Shown here: positions 24,510 to 35,005 of the stretch, in pieces
How the letters are laid out: each line of letters starts with the position of its first letter
Position numbering within the stretch: position 1 is the stretch's first letter
Source: Liolophura sinensis
Taxonomy: Eukaryota > Mollusca > Polyplacophora > Chitonida > Chitonidae
NCBI RefSeq assembly: GCF_032854445.1
Contig: NC_088300.1
Location: forward strand, 55,650,984-55,714,983
DNA length: 64,000 nucleotides
Reading direction: 5' to 3'
Notes under the pieces: model-generated
Database searches by the model: none
What the model was told of the DNA's origin: nothing
The model's input: the letters and a program-made list of their open reading frames with translations, nothing else
Position numbers and translations under genes: made by a program

Positions 24510-25210
24510 ACAACAGCTATAAAAAAGTGCAGAATAACGCTTGTTTTCTCAAGTTTCAAACTTAAGTTTCAATCTTTTTTTAAAATGTCTCGATGGACAT
24601 GTACGCATTTAATCCAGGTTGGACATACGGCACGGGTATTTCATGACTCTTTCATTTAAAACTACATTAAAAATTGTAGACTATGACTGATGAACATCCA
24701 TCCAGAAACCTATTGTCCCATACGTTACCCACAAGGGATTTACGTAACATCAGCAAACAATGCTCACCAACTAAACAAAGGTGTTGCTTGGCTTGAAAAC
24801 CTAGCTGAAATGACTTCGTACGTACGGGAATGTTTATGGTCAGATCCCGTGTGCAAGGTACTTGGGAGCTTAATCACAGTCTGGGTGGCCTTAGGACCCA
24901 CATCTCTTGTATGTATTCCGCTGTGTACTTGAGAAGATGTAAGCGTCCTGCAAATGGAACATTAAGCATAAATTCTGGGTCTGACAGTAAGTGAAGGGTG
25001 AAGTGTTATGATGAGAAACCTTGTCAGCTTATAGGAACTCGTTCACGCATATGGTCAGCACACAGGGATAACCGTAACGGTTCCTCCTGGTAGCACAAAC
25101 AGGCTTTTTGTACTTAATACAACTATTGTAAATGACATAATTGTCAGAAAGTATACAAAGAATTATAAAAAAAAAGGTACACACTACGGCATGACAGTTT
25201 ACTGCGCCTG
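24510..25210. other. Unannotated stretch upstream of the coiled-coil gene exons
   Basis: Further 5' exons of the - strand coiled-coil gene are expected here or to the right, but none was recognised. Confidence 0.4.
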
Positions 25211-25216
25211 TCGGGT

Positions 25217-25533
25217 AGCTAACTAGGCATGCCGTATTGCTTACTAGGCATGTAGCATAGCTTACTGGGCATGTAACATAGATTACTAAGCACGTCACAT
25301 GGCTTACTAGGCATGTCGCATAGCTTACTAGGCATGTCGCATAACTTACTAGGCATGTCGCATAGCCTACTAGGCATGTCGCATTGTTTACTAGGCATGT
25401 AGCATAGCTTACTAGGCATGTCGCATTGTTTACTAGGCATGTAGCATAGCTTACTAGGCACGTCACATAGCTTACTAGGCACGAAGCATAGCTTACTAGG
25501 CATGTCACATAGCTTACTGAGCATGTCGCATAA
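25217..25533. repeat. 21-bp minisatellite, about 15 copies
   Basis: Unit GCTTACTAGGCATGTCGCAT+A with little variation. The period is a multiple of three, so two - strand frames stay open as 7-residue repeats (LVSYATC and the like); no start, signal or flank supports a gene. Confidence 0.92.
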
Positions 25534-25875
25534 CTTTTTCAGTCGACAGGAGGCCGGGTTTACATGGATTAACGTTTACTTAGTCGTTCGTCTAAACAAC
25601 CAAATATTTCATTTTTGATTATTCATGTGATTGTGATTTAACCACATAATGATTATATACGTCAACTATGGAAGGACAACGTCTGAAAACCTAAAAGGCT
25701 CATGTGTTATATGCTTCAGCGAACCACAGTTATTCAAGCGATGATATCCCTGTTATTTCTCTTGTTTGTATTTGTGAAAACGTATCTTTGATGAAGGGTA
25801 AAATTGATCACGTGAGTGTGATGGCTTATCTCTAGAGCGCCTGTTACATTCTGATACATCTACACGTGTACATCT

Positions 25876-27115
25876 GTCTCTGTGTTTAAATACTATGTTT
25901 AAACATGGATATCCTCATGAGGAGCTTACTCATGTTGCTATCACTCCAATAGTCGAGAATAAATCTGGAGACATTACGTCATCCGACAACTGCCGCCATT
26001 TTGCGGCATGTGTTGTTTAGTATTCAACAGTGTGAATTGCGTGTGTGTATACCTCGGACTTCCGATTTGGCTTCAAACAAAAATGTTCTAAACACCAGCG
26101 CATTTATCGAAAATCACAAATTTTTCTATCGAACTAACATTAACCCTGTATTTATGTGTTTTCTTGATGCCAGCATAGCATTTGCTAGTTAATCACTGGA
26201 TTTTGTTAAAAATGTCAGTTGATGGCGATATCCCTATGTCTTATATACAGCTTCTTAGCGTTTGGTGTGATGTACAGCAGTTTACTCTCAAATGGGAATC
26301 TATTTTATCATATCTTCTAATGTTACTAATGGTGTTAGGCAGGGTGGGATTTTATTACCATTTTTGTTTGCTTTGTACGTACATGATCTTGATGTTCAGT
26401 TATCAAAATGACGAGTTGGATGTAATATCGCTGGTATGTTCGTTAATCATTTATTGTATGCCGATGATCTGTGTCTCTGTGTCTGTCCTTCAGTAATATC
26501 ATTGCTAACACTCTCACTGTGTTGTTCAGATTACTCTGCTACCTATGATATTATGTATGGTTGCATGGTTGTATCGTCTGACGGCTACACGAATTCCCCC
26601 TCCCCCCCCCCCCCCCCGCCTCCATGTGTCATGCTTAACAGTACGGTATTGCTCTATATGCAGTCATATGTATACTTATAGGGCATATATTTACTAGTGA
26701 TCTGTCTGATAACGCTTTCATTGAATCACAAAAACGTAAACTGTCTGTGCGTGTAAATATGTTGCTATGAAAGTTCTCTAAATGTTCTACTATAGTTAAA
26801 AAATCACTCTTCTGAGCATATTGTTCTAGTATATATTGTTGTCAACTAAGGTGCTCTTGTGCTAAGACTGTATTTAATCTAATACGAGTACTGTATTAAT
26901 ATATTCTGCTGGTTGCTACACTACCGATATAGTTTCATCGCCTCTGCTATGTTTGCAATCAATGGCGCAGCCTCATTTGGTGAGGTTATTCGAAAATTGG
27001 TGTATGATTTCAGAAAACAACTCGAACTGAGTTCTAATAGTATATTGTGCAACCTGCTTGAATCAGACATCGGGTTTACGTCAGCATTATATATGTGGCA
27101 TAATACTTGCTCGTA
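25876..27115 (+). mobile_element. Degenerate non-LTR retrotransposon reverse transcriptase (LINE remnant)
   Basis: Fragments of a reverse transcriptase follow one another in + orientation but in shifting frames with stops: MFKHGYPHEELTHVAITPIV (25897 on), TSDFRFGFKQK, VFMCFLDASIAFAS, VDGDIPMSYIQLLSVWC, FVNHLLYADDLCLC with the catalytic YADD at 26457-26468, KRKLSVRVNMLL, CSSIYCCQLR, then ASFGEVIRKLVYDFRKQLE and a stop at 27113. The order of blocks is that of non-LTR (CR1/Jockey-like) elements. The 5' part (endonuclease) is absent or unrecognisable, and many frameshifts show the copy is dead. Confidence 0.8.
26597..26617. repeat. Poly-C tract inside the dead LINE
   Basis: A run of about 17 C interrupted once, in the middle of the degenerate reverse transcriptase region. 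Confidence 0.9.
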
Positions 27116-27195
27116 ACATTTTTGGCGTGCCTCTTACTTCTATTGTTAAACCTGCTTTTCATATGGACCTTGGTGTCGGCAATAAAAGCATTATT

Positions 27196-27463
27196 TATTT
27201 ATTTATTTATTTGATTGGTGTTTTACGCCGTACTCAAGAATATTTCACTTATACGACGGCGGCCAGCATTATGGTGGGTGGAAACCGGGCAGAGCCCGGG
27301 GGAAACCCACGACCATCCGCAGGTTGCTGGCAGACCTTCCCACTTACGACCGGAGAGGAAGCCAGCATGAGCTGGACTTGAACTCACAGCGACCGCATTG
27401 GTGAGAGGCTCCTGGGTCATTACGCTGCGCTAGCGCGCTAACCGACTGAGCCACGGAGGCCCC
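27196..27463 (-). mobile_element. SINE-A, full-length copy with 13-bp target-site duplication
   Basis: On the - strand it starts GGGGCCTCCGTGGCTCAGTC (box A TGGCTCAGTCGG), has box B GAGTTCAAGTCCAG, then the body (AAGGTCTGCCAGCAACCTGC; CACCATAATGCTGGCC) and the 3' end GTGAAATATTCTTGAGTACG, GGCGTAAAACACCAATCAAA and AAAT repeats. The direct repeat TAAAAGCATTATT flanks it exactly (27183-27195 and 27464-27476). The long tRNA variable region suggests a Leu/Ser-type parent. It is the best reference copy of the family in the window. Confidence 0.93.
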
Positions 27464-27484
27464 TAAAAGCATTATTATTCTGAA

Positions 27485-28065
27485 ATAAAGTACAATGCTA
27501 ACTAATGACTTTCGGGGATAGGCCCCTAGTTCCTGACAGACTACCGAATGCTGGATTCAGGTACAATGCAAACAAATGGCTTCTGGGGACAGGCGCCAAG
27601 TTCCTGACAAACTACCGAAATCTGGATTCAGGTGGGATGCAAACTAATCGCTTCTGGGGACGGAAACCAAGTTCCTGACAGGTAGTATGCAAACTAAAGG
27701 ATTCTGGGAACGAACGCTAAGTTTCTGACAAACTAACGAGGCTGGATTCAGATACAATACAAACTAATGACTTCTGGGGACTGACGCCAAGTGTCTGACA
27801 AACTACCAAAAGCTGGACTCAGGTACGATGCAACCTAAAGGCTTCTGGTGACGGGCACTGTTTCTGACAAACTAACGAGGCTGGATTCAGGTACAATGCA
27901 AACTAATGACTTCTGCGGACGGAAGCCTAGTGTCTGACAAACTACCAAAAGCTGGATTCAGCTAGGATGCAAACTAATGGCTTCTGGAGACGGAAGCCAA
28001 GTGTCTGACAAACTGCCGAAAGCTAGATTCAGGTACGATGCAAACTAATCGCTTCTGGGGACAGG
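27485..28065. repeat. 70-bp tandem repeat, about 8 copies
   Basis: Units of about 70 bp containing GGATTCAGGTACAATGCAAA, CTAATGACTTCTGGGGAC and GTTCCTGACAAACTACCGAA. One unit (near 27690) is shortened. Confidence 0.88.
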
Positions 28066-28145
28066 CTCTGTCTGGTTTCCTTCATTCTCCATACTTTGCC
28101 CCAGCAATGTACCAGGTGAAATATGCTTGACTACGGCGTAATATT
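28060..28145 (+). mobile_element. SINE-A 3' fragment
   Basis: GGCTCTGTCTGGTTTCCTTC followed by GTGAAATATGCTTGACTACG and GCGTAATA matches the 3' half of SINE-A. It starts where the 70-bp array ends. Confidence 0.55.
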
Positions 28146-29227
28146 TATGTTATTCACTGCCAATTCTTTACATCGGTTTTGATCCGCAGTGCAAAGCGAA
28201 TGTAGGATAAAAAATTTGATATTGATACTGTAACAATGCCGTATACCCACTTTGTTTCACACTTAGAAGACATGAGGTATGACAAGCGTAACTAACATAG
28301 ATGCAGGACAAACCTGAGACTGGGACTCCAAATAGGACTCTCTAACCAAGCATTCCTGTATTTCCTCATAGTGTACGAGCGCACGCCACTCCTTGGCCTC
28401 TATACAGTACAGGTAACCTTGCTGCTAGCTGAAGGCTTAGTATAGACGTGTGGCATGGTTACGCCAAACACGCCCGTATGGACGGGCATCGAAAGCGCGG
28501 AGTTACCTCTTATCCATAAATAATTACTGAGCTCTTCTGTATAATACCCCTTGGTTGATTAAGCCGGTCCTGAATAAATAATACATGTAATCTTCACCTT
28601 GTTAATATGGCTTGACTGAGATTTGAACTCACACAGATGGGTGAGCGATAAACCGTGTTAAGAATGACCGCTTTTATTGACTGAGCACTCACCATTCACG
28701 ATTTGTACCGGTATTCTACTACACAATGAAATCCACTCTGCTTTTCAGGTATTTAAGACCGTAAGTGCTATAATGCCAACCTGCTTATCGTCCCTTTATA
28801 TCGACTCCAGGAAAATGGTTTCGCAATAACGGGTCTTGTTGATCTAACGCCATTCCTAATACCCTAATTGTAGCTTTATTTGAAGACCAAGTCGAAATAA
28901 ATATCGGCTAATACAAGGACAGCATGCCATTAGGCCTAGGTGCGACACTTAAACAGACAAGCGTTCACTCTTAATTCATTTAATACTTTAGGTATGAAAA
29001 CAGTAATTGTTCTCGTGTCAGTGTTCAACACAATTCACTCTATATTGTGCTTATTTTGTTTCTTTAAAAAATGTATCCATGATGTTTCATTGCGTGCTGT
29101 GTCATTGCGTTAAATGTGTATGTTTATGACTCTTCTGTATGGGGGATAAATCCCGCTGCACAAAATACCTAACGAACCAATTACAAGAGAGTCATTGCGA
29201 GATTAGCCGGATAAACTATACTGCCAA

Positions 29228-29480
29228 AGGGGGTCTCCGTGGCCGAGGGGTTAAGCACGCTATCGCGGAGCAATGACCCAGGAGCCTCTCAACAATGTGG
29301 TCGCTATGAGTCCAGCACATGCTGTCCGGCCGCACATGGGAAGGTCTTCCAGGAACCTGCGGATCGTCATGAGTTCCCCACGGGCTCTGCCCGATTTCCT
29401 CCCACCATAACGCTGGCCGTCGTCGTGTAAGTGAAATATTCTAAAGTACAGCGTAAAACATCAAATGAATAAATAAATAT
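29228..29480 (+). mobile_element. SINE-A, near full-length copy
   Basis: Head GGGTCTCCGTGGCCGAGGGG, body GGGAAGGTCTTCCAGGAACC and CACCATAACGCTGGCC, then tail GCGTAAAACATCAAATGAAT with AAAT repeats. More diverged than the 27-kb copy; no clear target-site duplication. Confidence 0.88.
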
Positions 29481-29878
29481 ACGGCCAATTCGGCAACACA
29501 ACATGTGGCCTATAGGTTTACACGGGTATAGTTAGGCTTACATACATGCAAATACACAAATCTGTTCAGTTCGTCAGCAATCTTTTGTCAGAGGAAAGTG
29601 TAACAGCCAGAACACGTATACAGAGCTGCATATAAATGATCACTGGTGTGGCGACTCAGTGCGCATCCCAGTGTTTTAATGTAGGCCTTACCTTGCATGG
29701 AAGATTAAGCTGTGGGCGTTAAATCAAGGGCAAATAATATATGCTGATATATACATGCTACATACACCATATAGCTTCAGTTCACCGGGTGATATGTTAT
29801 AACCAAACTTTATCATCATTATAGGTATATCATCATTTTACACAACTCACTACTCAAATACATACTCACCAGCCGTGG

Positions 29879-30100
29879 CTAGTATTCCTTATTGGCGGCA
29901 GCTTGATCCCAGCTCTGGTAGGCTGGTGTGGTGGGGGTATCATGTCGGGCATTAGGAAGCGATATTAGTGTAGAAATACCAGACCTAAACTGTGGAATGT
30001 TCTTCGTGTCTTCTTTATCCACTCGGTTGTCGGGGGTAATATTTGACAAACAGATCTTCTCTTGAACTGTGAGTACCCGCTTTTGCCTGGTTGTTGTCTC
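29879..30100 (-). pseudogene. Possible terminal coding exon or decayed gene, unidentified
   Basis: A - strand frame open from 30100 to a TAG at 29879 reads ITPDNRVDKEDTKNIPQF, then STLISLPNARHDTPTTPAYQ and ends SWDQAAANKEY. The residue mix is protein-like. Immediately upstream, other frames also look coding (IVDEELPPSQAYNWARK; YKPYIDNLFLNYLSSGEK), so either short introns or frameshifts divide it. No splice arrangement that joins the frames was found. A last exon of an unseen upstream gene, or a pseudogene, are both possible. Confidence 0.3.
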
Positions 30101-30249
30101 TCATGAGCCCTCGTCGTTTTTCTCCACTCGACAAATAGTTCAGGAATAGGTTATCAATATATGGCTTGTACAGGGCGTTTCCTTGCCCAGTTATAGGCTT
30201 GGCTGGGTGGCAGTTCTTCATCCACAATGTCTGTTGACTTTATGATCTA

Positions 30250-32799
30250 CTTTATTTCTTTCCAAAATGCAAACACGCCTCTAATCTGTCTGCTGGTGGT
30301 AGTATTCATCCAACAATAAAACGAAGATACAAAAGACGTACATGGACATGGAGAAAACCGTAAGACCGTAACATAGCTGCATGATAGTACGGCCGATCTC
30401 TCAACGGACAATTGATTTTCGGGCAAGTCTCAGCATGTATAAATCCCACAGCCCCTATTATCACTGTTTGGGACGAAAACAGAAAACCCGTTCACGGGGT
30501 GACAGGCCTGGCAGATTGGCTTTCTATGTAGGTGTATATATGGAGTACCCATATATAAGCGCGGTTATTTACAGATTTTACCCCACTGACATCAGCGTGT
30601 GACTGTAGACTATTTTCAGTTAAACGTTCACAATTTTCTTAACAAGATTCTCAACCATGGCAAATAATTAGTAACTTTTTTTTTTTTTTTTTTAGTTCTA
30701 ACAATTTCCATACTCTTATCTGTCTAACACTTCACGTGGGCATTTTGGGTCATCCTACACTCAGTACTTCCCATATACTGATAATTCATTCATCTAAGGA
30801 ATCGCTGTATGATTGCAATATTGTCGATGTGGCGATCAAAAAAAAATCATTTGTTCATCGAAGGAAAAGCTGTCCGGTTTAACTTATAAATAGGCACCTA
30901 CATCTAGTGGGTATATACACTGAGGAAGGGCACATATTTGTTTCAGTACTTGATGTGACTCCCATTTCCAGCTTAATCTGGCGTGTGTGTGGCTAGCAGG
31001 ATCGAAAAGGTAGTATATAATATGTAGGATCAACACATAGTAAATATTCCACTTATTTGCAATCTTCTGCATAGCCATGGGAATAACTTGATATCTACTC
31101 AGAGTCACGTTCTAACAATCTGAAAAATTAATGACTTTATTAACAATAACGTGATGTGATACACGTAACCATTAATCCCATTAATACAGTGATCGACACT
31201 TCCCTTCAATACAGTGATCGACACTTCCCTTCAATACAGTGATCGACACTTCCTATCAGTACAGTGATCGACACTTCCCATCAGTACAGTGATCGACACT
31301 TTCCTTCAATACTGTGGCAATTTTTGATCTTTACGGATCAGCTAAATAAAGATAAAATTTATCGTTTGATATAGTGCCTTCTATTTCAAGAAATAATGAG
31401 TTCAGTATTGAAAGTCCGTAAATCTTAACTATGTTCTAGTTAACATAGACAAAATTATCGTGTTCACTGATCGCATATACATATAATAGTAAGTGATGGA
31501 CAATGTGTATTTGTGAAAGGGAACAACAACACTACTTTTATATGTATTCGATACGTCTTGAGAGTACGACATCCTGAAAATCCCGACGAGCGCACAAAGT
31601 AATTCTGCGTTTCTGTTTGTCTGTTACGTAGTGCGCGCATGGGATAGTCTAACTTTTTTGAATTTATGTTAATGTTTTTCGTTTTTCTTTAAGATTTTAA
31701 TTCAATTTATATGGTTCTGCACTTTACAGAAACCCGGAGAGTTTTTTTAGAGAAGTCTCCATGCACACGTATACAAAGTTTAGGACATTACAGCTCATGA
31801 ATATCCTTCCATAGGGCTACATGAATCATGTCAGCCAAAGGAAACTTAACAACAGTAATAGCTATGCCTGTATTCAGAATATTCGTGCATAAAGTATGAA
31901 CCATGTGCACAATTCCAACTTATCGCATATCGCATCAAGCGAGAAGAACGCGTTCAAACTCGGTGTGTTGAAAGGTTGTGTGCTTAGCCAATGCGCCGGT
32001 GGCTTATCGCCGTTGGCACTGAGTTCTCTATTGTTCCAGGTAGATGAAATAGCTTTGGTCCAAAGACTCAAAACAAGAAACGGCCAACAAAAGCTATCGT
32101 CCGGATTATTGAAAATTAAGACAATATATGGTTGTTCAACAGTAAGACGTAAGCCGAGTTATGATGGTCTATATACCGTTGTCTTAACTGTATACATAGG
32201 CTGAATTATTATTGCCAAAAACTAATTTTGACTTTACTACTTCGTTTGATCCACGTTTCGACAAAATGTAATATTTTTTGCATTTTTAATAGCACATATA
32301 TAGAGTAAATTGAGTTGTCTTTTCCTTTAAAGGTCAATCTGATAAAACATGCAATATCTCTCATGCCATTAGTTTCATCAGCCTCAGTAACCTGCAGTAT
32401 AATCACCACTGTCGTCCACATGTAGTAAAGCGAAGTGGCAAGAATTGGTTTTGTACTATAAGAGTTATGCCGATCTCTAAAAATTGGACAAGGTATGGAG
32501 TGCCTCTCTTGTCAGGCCTGTTTCTTAATGGAACTTGGTGGTGTAGGGGTGGGATAGTCGATATTGGTGAGATTGGTGAGAGTGTATGTGCAACTGTTCA
32601 TATCTATGATGGGTTATGGATTGACGACATGTCAGAGACGATTGGCACCTAGTCTTATCAGTGTTAATCTGTCACTTGAGAAAAAAACTACACTTCTTTG
32701 AAACTCACTGATCCATAGGACTAACATTGGCCTACAGCACTCTTGCTCCGTCTACATTGTTAATGGTTAGATATATGTAGCACGCAACTGACGTACATG
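30250..32799. other. Intergenic, mostly unique
   Basis: Holds a poly-T run (about 30676-30695) and the 25-bp array (31186-31315). Frames of about 100 codons at 31896-32204 (+) and 65 codons at 31874-32071 (-) overlap each other and have no support. Confidence 0.5.
31186..31315. repeat. 25-bp tandem repeat, 5 copies
   Basis: Unit TACAGTGATCGACACTTCCC+TTCAA, five nearly identical copies. Confidence 0.92.
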
Positions 32800-33400
32800 T
32801 ACTCTACGTAATGCCTGATTCATTGGATCTACATAACACACAACCTATTCTATGCAATGCCTGGTTCATTAGATCTACATAACACACAACCTATTCTATG
32901 TAATGCCTGGTTCATTAGATCTACATAACATACAACCTATTCCATGCAATGCCTTTTTCATTAGATCTGTATAAAAACTTTACCTACTCAGTGTAATGTC
33001 TGATTCATTAGATCTACATAACACACAACCTACTCTATACAATGCATAATTCACGAGATCTACATGAAATACAACATACTCTATGCAATACCTGGTTCAT
33101 TAGATCTACATAACACACAACCTACATGTAGTATATATAATGCCTGATTCATTAGATCAACATTACATATTACCTACATGCAGTGTATGTAATGCCGACC
33201 CATTAGATCTACATAACACACAACCCATTCTATGCAATGCCTACATTAGATTACAGTGAAAAAGACGTGTGTTATGTAGGTGTTATAATCAAACTTTACA
33301 GTGAAAATAGCGTGTCTGCATAACACACTACCTACGCTATGGAATGCCTGATACATTTGATACACATAACACACAAAGTTCTCTTTGCAAAAGAATAGCA
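32800..33400. repeat. 46-bp tandem repeat, about 11 copies
   Basis: Units carry TTCATTAGATCTACATAACA+CACAACCTATTCTATGCAATG. A unit of the neighbouring 45-bp repeat interrupts it at about 33268-33315. Confidence 0.88.
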
Positions 33401-33829
33401 GGCCCATGCATAAAGAGAAAGACCACTAAAAGCTGTCAAAGACAGTTTTATTTTTTAAGAATTTTCTACATGCGTTATGGTCTGTGCAGCAAGCTATTTT
33501 CAAACAAAGTCATGCATGTCTTGTGACATCACTTGGACTCACATGAGAGTTGGTGACAACAGGCAGCCACAGAATTTTTTTAAATTTTTTATAACTCACT
33601 TAGATACATTCTTAAAAACAGAAACAAACTATTTTCATGAATAGTTTTGACGGCTTTTCTGCTGATGTGCACCCTATTTTTTTGTATACTATGTTTGCAA
33701 CATTCAATCATCAGATCCAGATAACGTAGGCCGTACCCACTGTAGTATTTGATCAGTAGATACACGAATGGTAGCACAAATCTTACTCTTCTAATGGAAC
33801 GTCCTACCATTAGACCTACATAACACAAG

Positions 33830-34105
33830 CTTCTGTTGTTATAATCAAACTTTACAGTGAAAATGGCGTGTGTTATGTAGGTGTTATAATCAAACTTTAA
33901 AGTGAAAATGGCGTGTGTTGTGTAGGTGTTATAATCAAACTTTAAAGTGAAAATGGCGTGTGTTATGTAGGTGTTATAATCAAACTTTACAGTGAAAATG
34001 GCGCGTGTTATGTAGGTGTTATAATCAAACTTTAAAGTGAAAATGGCGTGTGTTGTGTAAGTGTTATAATCAAACTTTACAGTGAAAATGGCGTGTTTTG
34101 TGTAT
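33830..34105. repeat. 45-bp tandem repeat, 6 copies
   Basis: Units of GTGTTATAATCAAACTTTAA+AGTGAAAATGGCGTGTGTTATGTAG, nearly identical. Being a multiple of three it keeps a 234-codon - strand frame open (33589-34293), with the repeated motif HAIFTLKFDYNTYIT. I treat that frame as a by-product. Confidence 0.92.
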
Positions 34106-34848
34106 TCTTGGTGACCCACACAACATACACTCTTCTCGTTGTTATATCTGATCAGCATAGATTCACATAACACATACCCTACTTGATGGTGCAGTTGAGC
34201 GATGAATCCTTCCCTGTTTTGTATTATGATCGGTTGGCATCCGCCAGTCGTTATTTTTCTAACCATCCTGCCTTGTCCAGTGGACGAAAACACGATGAAT
34301 AAGTAGGCCTACTGTACACGAATTAACATTTTTTAGTTTTAGTTGTTAAATACACACTATAAGTTGGTTATGTCACGTGTTTATTGTGAATGCAGTGATA
34401 CATAAATCCGCTACCAAACATTAAGCATTAATACAGGTACTTGGAGAAGTGAACGTATAAATGAATGGTCCAATGCTGGAATTTGGCACGGTGCCTGTAC
34501 GCATTCATTCTGGACAGTAAATCATACATACAGGGATATGTAGGAAATTATTTTCCAGTATTATCTCTATTGTACTGTATTCATAAAAAAGCTATGCAAA
34601 AACAATTTGTAACAATTAACAGAACACAAAGCAGCACGATACAAATTTTGTTTATATAAAGAGAGTTTTTGTACAAAAGCTCATGTTAATGAACAGAGAA
34701 AAAAAAAGATCAAAACTCTGAACTGGATGGAGATTTTCCTAACTAAAACACTGACAATGCTGAAATAAAGTGTTTTTTTGTTTCGGATTCCTCTGCTCGT
34801 AACCTGAAGTCCCATGCATGCACTCTGTTGAGCCGTCGGAAAGTTACA

Positions 34849-34854
34849 TTTATT
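34849..34854 (-). terminator. Polyadenylation signal for the IGFBP-Kazal-Ig gene
   Basis: AATAAA on the - strand, about 150 bases beyond the predicted TGA at 35006. Its distance from the tiny last exon supports that exon being the true end of the gene. Confidence 0.5.
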
Positions 34855-35005
34855 ACATGTAGTACATGACGGTTTACAAAATCTAGACATGTGCCAACAA
34901 TATGTCAGTCCCGGGAGATGTTCAACCAGTCGTCTGAATGGTGTAATGTCGCTGACCCGATCCCTGAACCGGGGGACACACTATGTCTTATCGGACTGCT
35001 GGTAC

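Noticed and set aside
25029-25508. 159-codon frame made of LVSYATC repeats
   Set aside because: By-product of the 21-bp minisatellite; the second - strand frame is open for the same reason.
25217-25533. CRISPR-like array
   Set aside because: Directly abutting 21-bp units without spacers, in a eukaryotic genome: a minisatellite. The same applies to the other arrays.
31874-32204. Overlapping frames of 65 and 102 codons
   Set aside because: They lie on opposite strands, and neither has splice context or recognisable motifs.
33589-34293. 234-codon open frame with HAIFTLKFDYNTYIT repeats
   Set aside because: It is produced by the 45-bp tandem repeat; the flanks have no splice sites, start context or homology.
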